From UBA9926 sp023261215 (GTDB lineage: Bacteria; Pseudomonadota; Gammaproteobacteria; Pseudomonadales; Azotimanducaceae): a DNA stretch of 64,000 bases. Within the stretch, counting starts at the first letter, position 1, and every line of letters starts with the position of its first letter. Where the stretch lies: NCBI GenBank assembly GCA_038136035.1, contig JAYPYV010000003.1:67958-131957 (forward strand). The letters are read 5' to 3'. Below, in pieces: positions 26,780-35,785 of this stretch. The notes below the pieces were generated by a model. That model was not told the DNA's origin. It was given only the letters and a program-made list of their open reading frames with translations, and did not search any database. The translations under genes and the position numbers were made by a program.

Positions 26780-27304
26780 TCAAGGATCGATTGCCTCTAA
26801 TTCCCGCTTGAACCGTCGCCCATTGTCCACATAGTGCGCAGCACTTGCTCTTAATCCCGCCATCTGCTCCTCACTCAAGGTTCGGACGACTTTCCCGGGG
26901 GAGCCCATCACAAGTGACCCATCTGGGATCTCTTTGCCCTCTGGAATGAGGGCATTGGCGCCAATTAAACACCCCTTACCAATCTTCGCACCGTTCAACA
27001 CCACCGCATTGATTCCGATCAGCGACCCTTCACCGATGGTACAGCCATGTAACATCACTTGATGCCCAACCGTGACGTTCGGGCCCACATTGAGCGGCGA
27101 GCCAGGGTCAACATGGAGCACTGAACCGTCCTGAATATTACTGTTTTCACCAATCACGATGTCGTCACCATCACCCCTCAAGACGGCGTTGAACCAAATG
27201 CTAACCCCAGCTGCAAGCTTCACGCGGCCAATGACCGATGCATTCTCAGCAACCCAAGTATCCTCGTGGCATTCGGGTATCCATTGCCCTAAACGATAAA
27301 TCAA
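26780..27304 (-). CDS. Gamma-class carbonic anhydrase-like hexapeptide protein (YrdA family)
   Basis: A left-handed beta-helix protein of 174 residues with repeating hexapeptide pattern (SVIGRVKLAAGVSIWFNAVLRGD, IGEGSLIGINAVV, IGKGCLIGANALI). Zinc-ligand histidines appear in VLHVD and in GHQVMLHGC, as in gamma-carbonic anhydrases; whether it hydrates CO2 is unproven for YrdA-type members. The start is TTG at 27304 with AAGGAG upstream. It lies downstream of a Nudix gene on the same strand but 350 bases away. Confidence 0.88.
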   Translation of the reverse strand: MIYRLGQWIPECHEDTWVAENASVIGRVKLAAGVSIWFNAVLRGDGDDIVIGENSNIQDGSVLHVDPGSPLNVGPNVTVGHQVMLHGCTIGEGSLIGINAVVLNGAKIGKGCLIGANALIPEGKEIPDGSLVMGSPGKVVRTLSEEQMAGLRASAAHYVDNGRRFKRELEAIDP

Positions 27305-27651
27305 ACCTACTCTCCTTCTTAACCGCCCGGTGCCGGCAATCCATCGATCGATCCACCTGAGCCTTTTCTATCACCCTTCAACAACTGATTGTTTTTTCAG
27401 CACATGGCTCGGAACCCACGTTCAACTCGCTGGGCCACGAACACTCGCGTTTCATCAAGACGCTGCTCAAGGCTTATTGCGTAGGCGCCTCTCGGCTCGA
27501 GGAAGCAGGTCTTTGAAAACACGATGTGCGTCCAGTTGCTGGGACACTTTCACTCTTTTCTCACGCTTATCTTGGCCTGATCAGGCTGCGCTGACCAGGG
27601 CGAATTCGAGTCCTCTCTCCTGACTCTAGATCTGCCTGCTCTGCTAGAACC
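27305..27651. other. Intergenic region, nothing recognised
   Basis: About 350 bases between the CoA-type Nudix gene and the gamma-carbonic anhydrase gene, both on the minus strand. Frames on either strand are short and without domain features. It probably carries the carbonic anhydrase promoter, which I could not define. Confidence 0.4.
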
Positions 27652-28221
27652 TCAAGGCCCGCGACAGACCCGCAGAAGGGAGGCCAGGATCAGCGCCGTC
27701 AGACCCCAAATCCGATACCCCTCGTATTGGTAAACCGGTGCCCATTGGGTTTGTCCGTGTCGATCCAAACGCTCGACTTCTCTCGGGGGATGGGCATTAA
27801 GCCAGCGCCAAGGGACCTCAAACACTGAAGCAACCTCATCGGGATTCGGTAAAAGTGGCTGGTCCTCATCGATCGTACAAACATATGGCGTGACCCACAA
27901 TCCGAACTTGGACACCTCGCCTGGCAGCACCCCGAGCAGCCTGGGAACCTGCGTTGGAATGCCGATTTCCTCAAAAGTTTCTCTCAAGCACGCCGACCAG
28001 GGCGTGGCATCTTCAGGATCAACACGCCCCCCTGGCCAAGCGACCTCGCCGCCGTGACTGCTCAGATTCGATGTGCGTTGGGTCAAAATTAACGTGGGTT
28101 CCGATCCTTCTCGAATCAGCACCATGACGACTGCGAGCGGACTGTCAGACAGCGATGCAGGCGGCGCAAGCGGTTCCGAATTTCGTAATGCTGCCTCAAT
28201 GGCCTCAATGATTGAACTCAT
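27652..28221 (-). CDS. Nudix hydrolase, CoA pyrophosphatase (NudL) type
   Basis: The Nudix box GGRVDPEDATPWSACLRETFEEIG is intact and is preceded by LTQRTSNLSSHGGEVAWPGG, matching the UPF0035/CoA-pyrophosphatase signature that precedes the box in NudL. Such enzymes cleave CoA to 4'-phosphopantetheine and ADP. I start at the third residue of the longest frame (28221) because GGGAG lies seven bases upstream. About 189 residues. Confidence 0.85.
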   Translation of the reverse strand: MSSIIEAIEAALRNSEPLAPPASLSDSPLAVVMVLIREGSEPTLILTQRTSNLSSHGGEVAWPGGRVDPEDATPWSACLRETFEEIGIPTQVPRLLGVLPGEVSKFGLWVTPYVCTIDEDQPLLPNPDEVASVFEVPWRWLNAHPPREVERLDRHGQTQWAPVYQYEGYRIWGLTALILASLLRVCRGP

Positions 28222-28227
28222 CGCCAT

Positions 28228-28536
28228 CTCCCTTGTTCAATATTTCCACTGATGCAACCCCCATCGAGCGCCCCTTCAGATCGAATGCCCTCCTTGCTGA
28301 CTCACCGAGCGGAAAGAACGAGATCAGCTGTTTTGGCGGAGCCTTTAGACCCTTTCCTTCGCATCTGATCTTATAACGGCGTCCCGTCGGCTGCTCAAAG
28401 TCGCGGATTTATCGACCTTTTTGGACAACCGTCGAAGAACGAAATTTAAGCCAACACCTCATCCACAGCCACCTAGCAATTGGCGTCTTGGTTTTGGACC
28501 CTGTGACTTCACCCGATTCATCCCTATACTCCGCTC
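28228..28536. other. Divergent intergenic region between two Nudix genes
   Basis: About 310 bases with promoters in both directions expected. On the plus strand a TATACT (28525-28530) stands just before the downstream ATG and is listed separately. Nothing else recognised. Confidence 0.4.
28508..28530 (+). promoter_or_regulatory. Promoter placing the transcript start at the Nudix ATG (leaderless)
   Basis: TATACT (28525-28530) ends six bases before the ATG at 28537. A -35-like TGTGAC lies 17 bases upstream. A start about seven bases after the -10 would fall on the A of the ATG, predicting a leaderless mRNA; no Shine-Dalgarno is present. Confidence 0.4.
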
Positions 28537-29082
28537 ATGAATTACTGCGGCCGGTGCGGCGAGCGCACCCAACATATCATCCCCGAGGGTGATACACGGA
28601 TGCGTTTCGTGTGCACCCAATGTCAGCACATTTTTTACGAAAACCCGCGCATTATTGCAGGGTGCTTGCCCTGCTTTGAAGATCAGATTCTCTTGTGTCA
28701 ACGCGCCATCGAACCGCGCAAAGGCAAATGGACGTTACCTGCGGGATTCTTGGAGAATGGCGAGTCCATTCAAGACGGCGCTGTCAGGGAAACGATGGAA
28801 GAAGCCAACGCGCGAGTCCACTCGCTTGAGCTCTACACCCTCTTCAGCCTGCCGCATATTTCTCAAGTGTATATGTTCTACCGCGCCCAGCTAACGGATC
28901 TAAATTTTTTTGCCGGCGATGAAAGCTTGGCCGTCAAACTCTGCTCTGAGGATGAGATCCCATGGGATGAGCTCTCCTTTCCGGTCGTGACGGACACCCT
29001 AAAGTGTTATCTCGCTGACCGAGAAAAAGGGACCTTTCCTTTCAGGGAGCGCGTGGTCCAACCACTCGCAAAAAGCAGTTAA
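28537..29082 (+). CDS. Nudix hydrolase with N-terminal zinc ribbon
   Basis: The 181-residue protein starts with a four-cysteine ribbon (CGRCGER at residues 4-10 and CTQCQH near 30), then a Nudix domain with box GFLENGESIQDGAVRETMEEANARV. The box ends EEAN instead of the usual EExG. The domain pair resembles NADH pyrophosphatase/ADP-ribose pyrophosphatase-type proteins, but NudC's SQPWPFPxS motif is absent, so the nucleotide substrate is unknown. It is transcribed towards purL. Confidence 0.82.
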   Translation: MNYCGRCGERTQHIIPEGDTRMRFVCTQCQHIFYENPRIIAGCLPCFEDQILLCQRAIEPRKGKWTLPAGFLENGESIQDGAVRETMEEANARVHSLELYTLFSLPHISQVYMFYRAQLTDLNFFAGDESLAVKLCSEDEIPWDELSFPVVTDTLKCYLADREKGTFPFRERVVQPLAKSS

Positions 29083-29101
29083 CCCTCGATCCGGCTGACG
29101 C

Positions 29102-32100
29102 TCAGTCAAACAATTTTGCGGCCGAGAGAAAGAGCGAGAACCACGGACTGTAATCGTTCAACTCCGGCGGCCTCCACGACCACTGAACCGAACGGAATGC
29201 GCGCTCAGGATGCGGCATCATTGCGAGCGCGCGGCCATCGGTGGATGTCACTGCGGTCAAGCCGCCAGGTGAGCCATTGGGGTTGGTCGGGTAGGTCATG
29301 GTTGGGTCGCCCTGTTCATCGACGTAGGCGAGCGCCGCCAGTTTTTGATCAGCAAGAGCCGCCACATCAGCGAGACTCGGGGCCACACGCCCCTCGCCAT
29401 GGGAGACCACAATCGGAAGCAGAGAACCCGCCAATTCCTGCAGAACCAGGCTGTTTGAATCGAGCACTTTGACTTGCGAGAACCTGGCTTCAAACTGCTC
29501 GGAGGTATTTCGCAAAAATGTGGGCCAAGACTCCGCACCAGGGATGAGCGTTCTTAGTTGGCTGAGCATTTGACACCCGTTACAAACCCCCAAAGTCAGC
29601 GTGTTGTTTTGGTTGAAGAACCGCTGGAACTCGGACTTCACGGCCTCATTCATCAAGATCGACTGTGCCCAACCCGTGCCCGCACCTAGGACGTCGCCAT
29701 AGGAAAACCCACCACAGGCAGCGAGCATCTGAACGTCACTCAATGACTTCCGCCCCGAAATAAGATCGGACATGTGCACATCGAACGCATCAAACCCCGC
29801 AAGGGTAAATGCGGCAGCCATCTCCGACTGGCTGTTCACGCCTTGCTCGCGCAAAATCGCCACCCTAGGCCTCGGCTTGTTGGCAGAGCGCCTTGACTTC
29901 AGTTGAGTGAGCGCTGGGCGAACATCAAGTACGAGCGAAGGTAAAGCTTCGGCGGACTCAAGCGCGTATTCGGAGGCCGCTGCCTCCGGATGATCGCGAC
30001 GCCTGGCAATTTGATGGCCCACAGAGGACCAGCTGCGCCTCAGCGACGCGGCTTCTTCATCCAGGACCACCGCGCCCTGATGTCGAACGACCAACTTTGC
30101 CTCACTCGAGACTTCCCCTAAGGGGGTGACCTTAAGGTGGCGCGCCTGCCCCTCACGTTGGAAGGCTTCGGCCTCGTCTGCTTCAACCTCGATCACAATG
30201 CCCAATTCCTCGTTGAGCAAAAATGGCAGCAGCGCTTCAGCATCTGGCACCTGTAGATTTACGCCCAACCCTCCTGCAAACATCATTTCGCTCAAAGTGG
30301 CGATCAACCCACCATCCGAACGATCGTGGAGCGCGAGGATCCGCTGGCGTACAGCCTTATCTTGAAGCCAATTCCAAAGGGCACTTAACCCGTCATAATC
30401 TTGCACGTCTGGGCATGCGCCCCCTAATGCGCCGCTCACCTGTTGGGCGATAGATCCGCCCAGGCGACATTGGGATTCATTGAGCTCGATCAGCAAGAGT
30501 GTGTGACCCGCAGCATTCAGCTCGGGCGTCAGTACCTGCCTCACGTCAAGCACCGGTGCAAATGCTGAAACAATGAGCGACACCGGCGATACCACCGTTT
30601 CGCTGCTACCGTTGTCTTGCCAAACCGTCTTCATGGACATCGAATCTTTGCCCACGGGGATACAAATCCCCAGAGCCGGTGCCATGTCCATGCCCACGGC
30701 CTTGACCGTCGCGTAAAGCTTTTCATCCTCAGAGCCAAACCCGCTCGCCGCCATCCAGTTAGCGGACAACTTCACTCGATCAAGTGCCCCAATCTGAGCA
30801 GACACAAGATTCGTTAAACTCTCGGCTAACGCCATGCGTCCGGAGCTCGGCGCATCTAAAACAGCAAGCGGTGTGCGCTCGCCCATCGCCATGGCTTCGC
30901 CTTGGTAACCCTCAAACCCCGCCGCCGTCACTGCCAGGTTGCTGCATGGGACCTGCCGCGGCCCAACCATTTGATCCTGGACGGTCAGGCCACCCACGGT
31001 GCGATCGCCGATCGAGATCAAAAACCGTTTGCTAGCCACTGTGGGATGTCTCAGCACGGCGTGGGTGAGCGATTCAAGCGTCTTCGTTAGTGCGGGGTTG
31101 CTGATTTCGCCGGATTCTAGGCCAGGAACTCGCTTTTGCATTTGGGGCGGCTTACCAAAGATCAACGATAAGGGCACGTCCACAGGCGGTTGATGAGACG
31201 CCGCATGATCCACAGTCAGTTGGGGTTCAGCGGTTGCAACGCCCACCACCGTCGCGGGGCATCGTTCGCGCTCGCAAATCGCTAAAAATCGAGCCACATC
31301 CGCTTGACGGACCGCCAAAACGAATCGCTCTTGCGCTTCGTTGCACCAGATCTCGAGCGGGCTCATGGCTTTGTCGGCCGAAGGAATGGCATCCAAATTG
31401 AAGTGACCGCCCCATCCGCCATCTTTTACGAGCTCCGGCAATGCATTTGAAAGGCCGCCCGCGCCCACATCGTGAATAAACACGATCGGATTGTTGTCTT
31501 GCATTTGCCAACAACGGTCAATGACTTCCTGACAGCGCCGTTCCATTTCAGGATTACCCCGTTGCACACTCGCAAAATCGAGGCCTGCATCGCCACTGCC
31601 GGACGCCTTCGAACTTGCGGCTCCGCCCCCCAAGCCAATCAACATCGCAGGCCCCCCCAGCACGATGAGGGCATCACCCGCGCGCATCTCGCCTTTATCC
31701 ACCCACTCCTTGCGGATATTGCCCATACCGCCAGCCAACATGATGGGTTTGTGATAACCCCAGCGAAGTCCCCCATGGGCCATATCAAAGACCCGGAAAT
31801 AGCCCGCGAGGTTCGGTCTGCCAAATTCGTTATTAAAGGCCGCACTGCCGATGGGCCCGGCAATCATGATCTCCTGAGCCGAAGCAATACGATCGGGCTT
31901 CGACGTCTCCTGCTCCCAGGGTTCTAGCTCATCGTCTAACAATAAATTCGAGACGGAAAACCCGGTGAGCCCTGCCTTCGTTCGAGCCCCTCGACCCACC
32001 GCCGCCTCGTCTCTGATTTCGCCGCCAGCGCCCGTTGCGGCGCCTGGGAAGGGGGCAATGGCGGTTGGGTGATTGTGGGTCTCAACCTTCATCAAGATGG

Positions 32101-32965
32101 GCAAGTCACCTTCACTGAAGGTGTACTGACCAGACTCTCCAAGCGGTGCGAGATACGCTCCAGCGAACCCTTCGATCACTGCCGCGTTATCGTGGTAGGC
32201 GCTCAATACCGCTCGACCCTCGGTCACCTGATAGGTATTCCGAATCATGTCGAACAGACTGTGAGATTGGGGCTCGTTAGCAATCCACCAGTCCGCTCGG
32301 AAAATCTTGTGTCGACAATGTTCCGAATTGGCCTGAGCAAACATCATCAATTCAACGTCGGTGGGATTGCGACCCAGTTCCTGATAGGCCGAGACCAAAT
32401 ATTCAATCTCATCCGCTTCAAGGGCGAGTCCCAGCTCGGCGTCTGCTCGAACCAACGCGCGCGTACCTTCTTGAAGAACATCAACCTGGGTGAGTGATCT
32501 GGGCGGAACTTCCTCGAATAATTGCTCGGTCTGACTCAGATCATCCAGCACCGTTTCAACCATTCGGTCGTGGATCAGGCTTTTGATCCATGTCTTTTCA
32601 GATTCTGTTAAGGGTTGATCTAGGTGCCATCGATAGACAATCCCCCGCTCAATACGCGCGACGGCCGTCAACCCACAAAGGTGGGCAATCTCTGTCGCTT
32701 TTGAACTCCAGGGCGAGATGGTGCCAAGGCGCGGCACACAGTACCAGGTCACATCACTGTGTTCGCTTTCACCAGACGCTTCATCCGCATTGAGCAACGT
32801 TCGAAGGCCCGAGCGCTGCGCCTCAGACAACCCCTCATCGTCTTTTAGAAAATAGAGATAGCGGGCGTCGAGCAGTCGCGCCCTCACGCCAGCTGCGTTG
32901 ATGGCTGCCTGTATCTTTTCCAATCTGAACGGCGATAACGCAGAGCCGCCTGCAAGCTGACGCAT
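29102..32965 (-). CDS. purL: Phosphoribosylformylglycinamidine synthase (FGAM synthase)
   Basis: PurL carries out the fourth step of purine synthesis, converting FGAR to FGAM with ATP and glutamine. The 1287-residue single-chain form includes the N-terminal PurS-like part, two AIRS-type halves (MMFAQANSEHCRHKIFRADW, MKVETHNHPTAIAPFPGAATGAGGEIRDE) and a C-terminal class I glutaminase with the cysteine in LGVCNGCQMLSQL and MPHPERAF. This is the large gammaproteobacterial type. Confidence 0.98.
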   Translation of the reverse strand: MRQLAGGSALSPFRLEKIQAAINAAGVRARLLDARYLYFLKDDEGLSEAQRSGLRTLLNADEASGESEHSDVTWYCVPRLGTISPWSSKATEIAHLCGLTAVARIERGIVYRWHLDQPLTESEKTWIKSLIHDRMVETVLDDLSQTEQLFEEVPPRSLTQVDVLQEGTRALVRADAELGLALEADEIEYLVSAYQELGRNPTDVELMMFAQANSEHCRHKIFRADWWIANEPQSHSLFDMIRNTYQVTEGRAVLSAYHDNAAVIEGFAGAYLAPLGESGQYTFSEGDLPILMKVETHNHPTAIAPFPGAATGAGGEIRDEAAVGRGARTKAGLTGFSVSNLLLDDELEPWEQETSKPDRIASAQEIMIAGPIGSAAFNNEFGRPNLAGYFRVFDMAHGGLRWGYHKPIMLAGGMGNIRKEWVDKGEMRAGDALIVLGGPAMLIGLGGGAASSKASGSGDAGLDFASVQRGNPEMERRCQEVIDRCWQMQDNNPIVFIHDVGAGGLSNALPELVKDGGWGGHFNLDAIPSADKAMSPLEIWCNEAQERFVLAVRQADVARFLAICERERCPATVVGVATAEPQLTVDHAASHQPPVDVPLSLIFGKPPQMQKRVPGLESGEISNPALTKTLESLTHAVLRHPTVASKRFLISIGDRTVGGLTVQDQMVGPRQVPCSNLAVTAAGFEGYQGEAMAMGERTPLAVLDAPSSGRMALAESLTNLVSAQIGALDRVKLSANWMAASGFGSEDEKLYATVKAVGMDMAPALGICIPVGKDSMSMKTVWQDNGSSETVVSPVSLIVSAFAPVLDVRQVLTPELNAAGHTLLLIELNESQCRLGGSIAQQVSGALGGACPDVQDYDGLSALWNWLQDKAVRQRILALHDRSDGGLIATLSEMMFAGGLGVNLQVPDAEALLPFLLNEELGIVIEVEADEAEAFQREGQARHLKVTPLGEVSSEAKLVVRHQGAVVLDEEAASLRRSWSSVGHQIARRRDHPEAAASEYALESAEALPSLVLDVRPALTQLKSRRSANKPRPRVAILREQGVNSQSEMAAAFTLAGFDAFDVHMSDLISGRKSLSDVQMLAACGGFSYGDVLGAGTGWAQSILMNEAVKSEFQRFFNQNNTLTLGVCNGCQMLSQLRTLIPGAESWPTFLRNTSEQFEARFSQVKVLDSNSLVLQELAGSLLPIVVSHGEGRVAPSLADVAALADQKLAALAYVDEQGDPTMTYPTNPNGSPGGLTAVTSTDGRALAMMPHPERAFRSVQWSWRPPELNDYSPWFSLFLSAAKLFD

Positions 32966-32971
32966 GAAGAC

Positions 32972-32999
32972 TTGTCCCGAGGGAAAGCCTTAGTATACC
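32972..32999 (+). promoter_or_regulatory. Likely promoter of the GAF/fRMsr gene
   Basis: TTGTCC (32972-32977), a 16-base spacer and TATACC (32994-32999), 67 bases ahead of the ATG at 33066. It lies in the short divergent region shared with purL. Confidence 0.4.
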
Positions 33000-33065
33000 G
33001 TTTGCTTTCAGGTGATCGGACCGAATCACGCCCAAAATTCACAACAATCGGTGGATATCCAACCC

Positions 33066-33566
33066 ATGGCCGAGGAACTCAAGATCGACCCCAGCCTCGA
33101 TCGAGCCAGCGCTTATCGTTTACTGCTGCCCCAAGTGGCTGCGCTCATCGAAAATGAACCAAGCTGGATCGCCAACCTTGCCAACACGGCCGCGGCGATA
33201 AAATCTACGTTTGATTTCCTTTGGGTCGGTTTTTATCAAGTGATGGGTGATAGTCTCGTGCTAGGCCCGTTTCAGGGACCCATCGCGTGCACTCGAATCA
33301 GAAAAGGTGACGGCGTCTGCGGACAAGCGTGGGCAGAGCGAAAGACCCTGTGCGTGCCGGATGTCGATCAGTTTCCCGGCCACATTGCCTGCAGTTCGGA
33401 GAGTCGATCTGAAATCGTCGTTCCACTCATATATCAAGACCGAGTCATCGCAGTTCTAGACATCGACAGCACACAACTGTCTGATTTCAGTGAGATCGAT
33501 CAAGCCTATCTGGAACAACTCGTGATGAAGTTATGCCAGCAATACGATGATGAACGCCGCGCCTAG
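33066..33566 (+). CDS. Free methionine-(R)-sulfoxide reductase, GAF domain
   Basis: fRMsr (E. coli YebR type) repairs free methionine-R-sulfoxide. The 166-residue protein is one GAF domain with three cysteines at residues 75 (GPIAC), 85 (GDGVC) and 109 (GHIAC), with the same spacing as the catalytic set in YebR. I start at MAEELKIDPS (33066), which gives the family length; the frame from 33012 adds 18 unlike residues. Confidence 0.9.
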   Translation: MAEELKIDPSLDRASAYRLLLPQVAALIENEPSWIANLANTAAAIKSTFDFLWVGFYQVMGDSLVLGPFQGPIACTRIRKGDGVCGQAWAERKTLCVPDVDQFPGHIACSSESRSEIVVPLIYQDRVIAVLDIDSTQLSDFSEIDQAYLEQLVMKLCQQYDDERRA

Positions 33567-33570
33567 AGGC

Positions 33571-33670
33571 ACCGATTGAGCAAGCTGCCCATACGCTCGC
33601 TGAGCCAACACTTGAATCCCATCTAGGGCGCTCAGCTCGCTTCAACGACACTGCGCTGATCCCTCGATAT
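33571..33670 (+). repeat. Intergenic repeat, copy A
   Basis: This 100-base block in the convergent gap between the fRMsr gene and tadA aligns without gaps to 38511-38610, with 76 identical bases by my hand count. Shared blocks include CTTGAATCCC and GCGCTCAG. It does not read as protein on either strand. Probably a dispersed non-coding element of this genome. Confidence 0.6.
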
Positions 33671-33775
33671 CGAGCGATTTCCCCCCTTCAGGCACAACAG
33701 TCGATCGGGCAACTCGTTGCCATTGAGTTGTTATGTTCGTTTTATGAGAAGCCGCCCGAACCCGTTGGCGCGGCT

Positions 33776-34231
33776 TCACCGTCTTGCCGAGAAAAATGCT
33801 CGGAGTAAGGCCGCGCTCTCTTCTGAACAAACCCCTTCGGTCACCGCAACACGATGATTGAGGTAGGGCGCTGCCAACAAGGCCATGCGCGAACGGACGG
33901 CGCCCGCTCTTGGTTCCGAGGCTGCGTAGACCAGCCGCTCAACACGGGCGTGCACCAAGGCGCCTGCGCACATCGCGCAGGGCTCCAGCGTGACGTACAA
34001 GGTGGAACCGGGCAGTCGATAATTCTGCTGAACTTTTGCCGCCTCCCTGAGCACGACAATCTCAGCATGGGCTGAAGGGTCTGACGAGGCAATTTGTCGG
34101 TTGTGGCCAGAGGCGATGACTCGCCCTTCAGAAACCAAGACAGCCCCGACAGGCACTTCCCCTAGCCGCTCAGCTTGCCTCGCTTCATCAAGCGCAAGGC
34201 ACATCATTTCGTGATCGACATCCTGCGTCAT
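33776..34231 (-). CDS. tadA: tRNA-specific adenosine-34 deaminase
   Basis: TadA makes inosine at the wobble position of tRNA-Arg(ACG). The zinc and proton-shuttle residues are HAE (H55, E57) and PCAMC (C85, C88) in the 151-residue form starting at MTQDVDHEMM (34231). The upstream extension to 34264 is not conserved in kind. Also visible is the tRNA-binding segment YAASEPRAGAVRS. Confidence 0.93.
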   Translation of the reverse strand: MTQDVDHEMMCLALDEARQAERLGEVPVGAVLVSEGRVIASGHNRQIASSDPSAHAEIVVLREAAKVQQNYRLPGSTLYVTLEPCAMCAGALVHARVERLVYAASEPRAGAVRSRMALLAAPYLNHRVAVTEGVCSEESAALLRAFFSARR

Positions 34232-34287
34232 CGGGAAGAAACCTTCATCTCTCGGAAAACCCAAGGGGCCATGTTGCGCTTACTAGG

Positions 34288-34833
34288 CTACGCGAGCGGA
34301 ACGCCGGCGATCACCTCATGAAATCGATAGCTGAGCCAAGTGGCCAGCCCGGCAATGGCCGCAGCCAGCACGTCCATTTTGATCGAGCCCGAATCCGATC
34401 CCTGGCCTTTGCCGCGTGCCCGCGCCGTCAGTGCGGAGAGCAGCACAAACCCTGCGAACCCGAGGAACAAAAGCCAAGCATTAACGTGAGGGTTTATGAG
34501 CGCATGTCCTATGCCCCAGAGCATGATCCCAATCGTCATGGGATGCCGCACCAGGGCTCGGCACCGCCCCGGCAGATTGGCGCTGAGCATAAAGAACCAC
34601 GCCGCGGCCATCCAGGCTAGACTCGTTTCTCTCGCGAGCGCTGATGCGCCAACGTTAAGCGCAGGGCTTTGCCCGTACCCCATGATCAGCAGTACCAGCC
34701 CCACCAAACTAACCAGTGCGTAAACACTTTTGTAACGCGACTCACCCAAGGCTTCGACCAGCGCGTTGCGCCAACTCGGCACCAGCATCCCCGCGTGTAT
34801 GCCAAAAAATAGTGTCCAACCGATGTAAAACAT
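34288..34833 (-). CDS. NnrU-family integral membrane protein
   Basis: About 181 residues with four to six helices and the family motifs FFGIHAGMLVPSWR near the start and RHPMTIGIMLWGIGHAL in the middle, typical of NnrU (PF07298). NnrU was linked to nitrite/nitric oxide metabolism and related proteins to carotenoid isomerisation (Z-ISO), but no nitrogen genes are nearby, so its role is open. I start at the second of two adjacent ATGs. Confidence 0.8.
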   Translation of the reverse strand: MFYIGWTLFFGIHAGMLVPSWRNALVEALGESRYKSVYALVSLVGLVLLIMGYGQSPALNVGASALARETSLAWMAAAWFFMLSANLPGRCRALVRHPMTIGIMLWGIGHALINPHVNAWLLFLGFAGFVLLSALTARARGKGQGSDSGSIKMDVLAAAIAGLATWLSYRFHEVIAGVPLA

Positions 34834-34903
34834 CACTCACTCCTTGCGATGACTTTCACTACTCCACGCGAGGAACCTCGCCATACGCGAGCGACCCTCA
34901 CGT

Positions 34904-35785
34904 TCATATGCCAACCGACTCAACTTCGGCAACGGGTTCACCTTGATCCATCGACAGTTCTGCAAAAGGAGGGAGCTCATCGCCCACCCAAATAAACTGA
35001 ACGCCCTCGAAATCTTGAGCCGGACTGGGCGTCAAAATGCAACGCCCAACGGTACTCTGCACCAAAAAATGACCCTCATTGAGCGTCGCAAACCCCTTAG
35101 CTCTCTGAATCTGTGGGTGCGCCGCAACAAATCCCTCGAAGTCAGCTCTGGACAATCCTCGGCGAACCACCACCGCGCGATGATGAAACTCAGGCTTGGT
35201 TACTGCGGCGAACCCAGGCGTACTGACCTGAGATTGCACCTGCCACACCCAGTCCGGTAACTCGCCCGAGGCCTCCAAAAAGACGGCTCGTTCGCGCCAA
35301 GCCACCTGCTCAGACGACCAAGAAGGCATCACCCGAGTCGCAATGATGAGGTCGGCATGATCCAATTGATCGCGAATCAGGCGATCCACCCACCGGCTGC
35401 AGAGCAGCGATGCCAAACTCTGGCCATCGATTAACGTCATGGCCGCGCGCAGGGTGACCCCAGGCAGGCCAACCAGCTGATCACGCAGGCGACTCATCTT
35501 GGCGACGCCACTGGCTTCAATGAGCACACGTTCAAAGCCCGTTTGCGCCAATTGATCAATCTGACTGGCGAGGTCCCCCCCTAACTGACAACACGCACAG
35601 CCGTTCGTCAGTGTCAGACTGGTACCCGACGTCGACTCTATCAGCGCTTGATCAATGGGCAAGGCCCCCAGATCGTTCACAATCACTGCAAAGCGGTGTC
35701 TCGCTTGACTCAACATCCGGTTTAGCAGGGTGGTTTTACCTGCACCCAGATACCCCCCAATGAGGGTCAACTCAACCGATGTCAT
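34904..35785 (-). CDS. G3E-family (CobW-like) GTPase, putative metallochaperone
   Basis: P-loop GGYLGAGKTT at residues 10-19, the metal-binding CxCC motif NGCACC (C63, C65, C66), and a C-terminal CobW_C domain (FHHRAVVVRRGLSRADFEGFVAAH onward). Such GTPases deliver Zn2+ or Co2+ to partner enzymes. Its ATG lies inside the end of the upstream amidohydrolase gene (14-base overlap), so the two are translationally coupled, suggesting that metalloenzyme as client. It lacks a His-rich loop. Confidence 0.88.
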   Translation of the reverse strand: MTSVELTLIGGYLGAGKTTLLNRMLSQARHRFAVIVNDLGALPIDQALIESTSGTSLTLTNGCACCQLGGDLASQIDQLAQTGFERVLIEASGVAKMSRLRDQLVGLPGVTLRAAMTLIDGQSLASLLCSRWVDRLIRDQLDHADLIIATRVMPSWSSEQVAWRERAVFLEASGELPDWVWQVQSQVSTPGFAAVTKPEFHHRAVVVRRGLSRADFEGFVAAHPQIQRAKGFATLNEGHFLVQSTVGRCILTPSPAQDFEGVQFIWVGDELPPFAELSMDQGEPVAEVESVGI

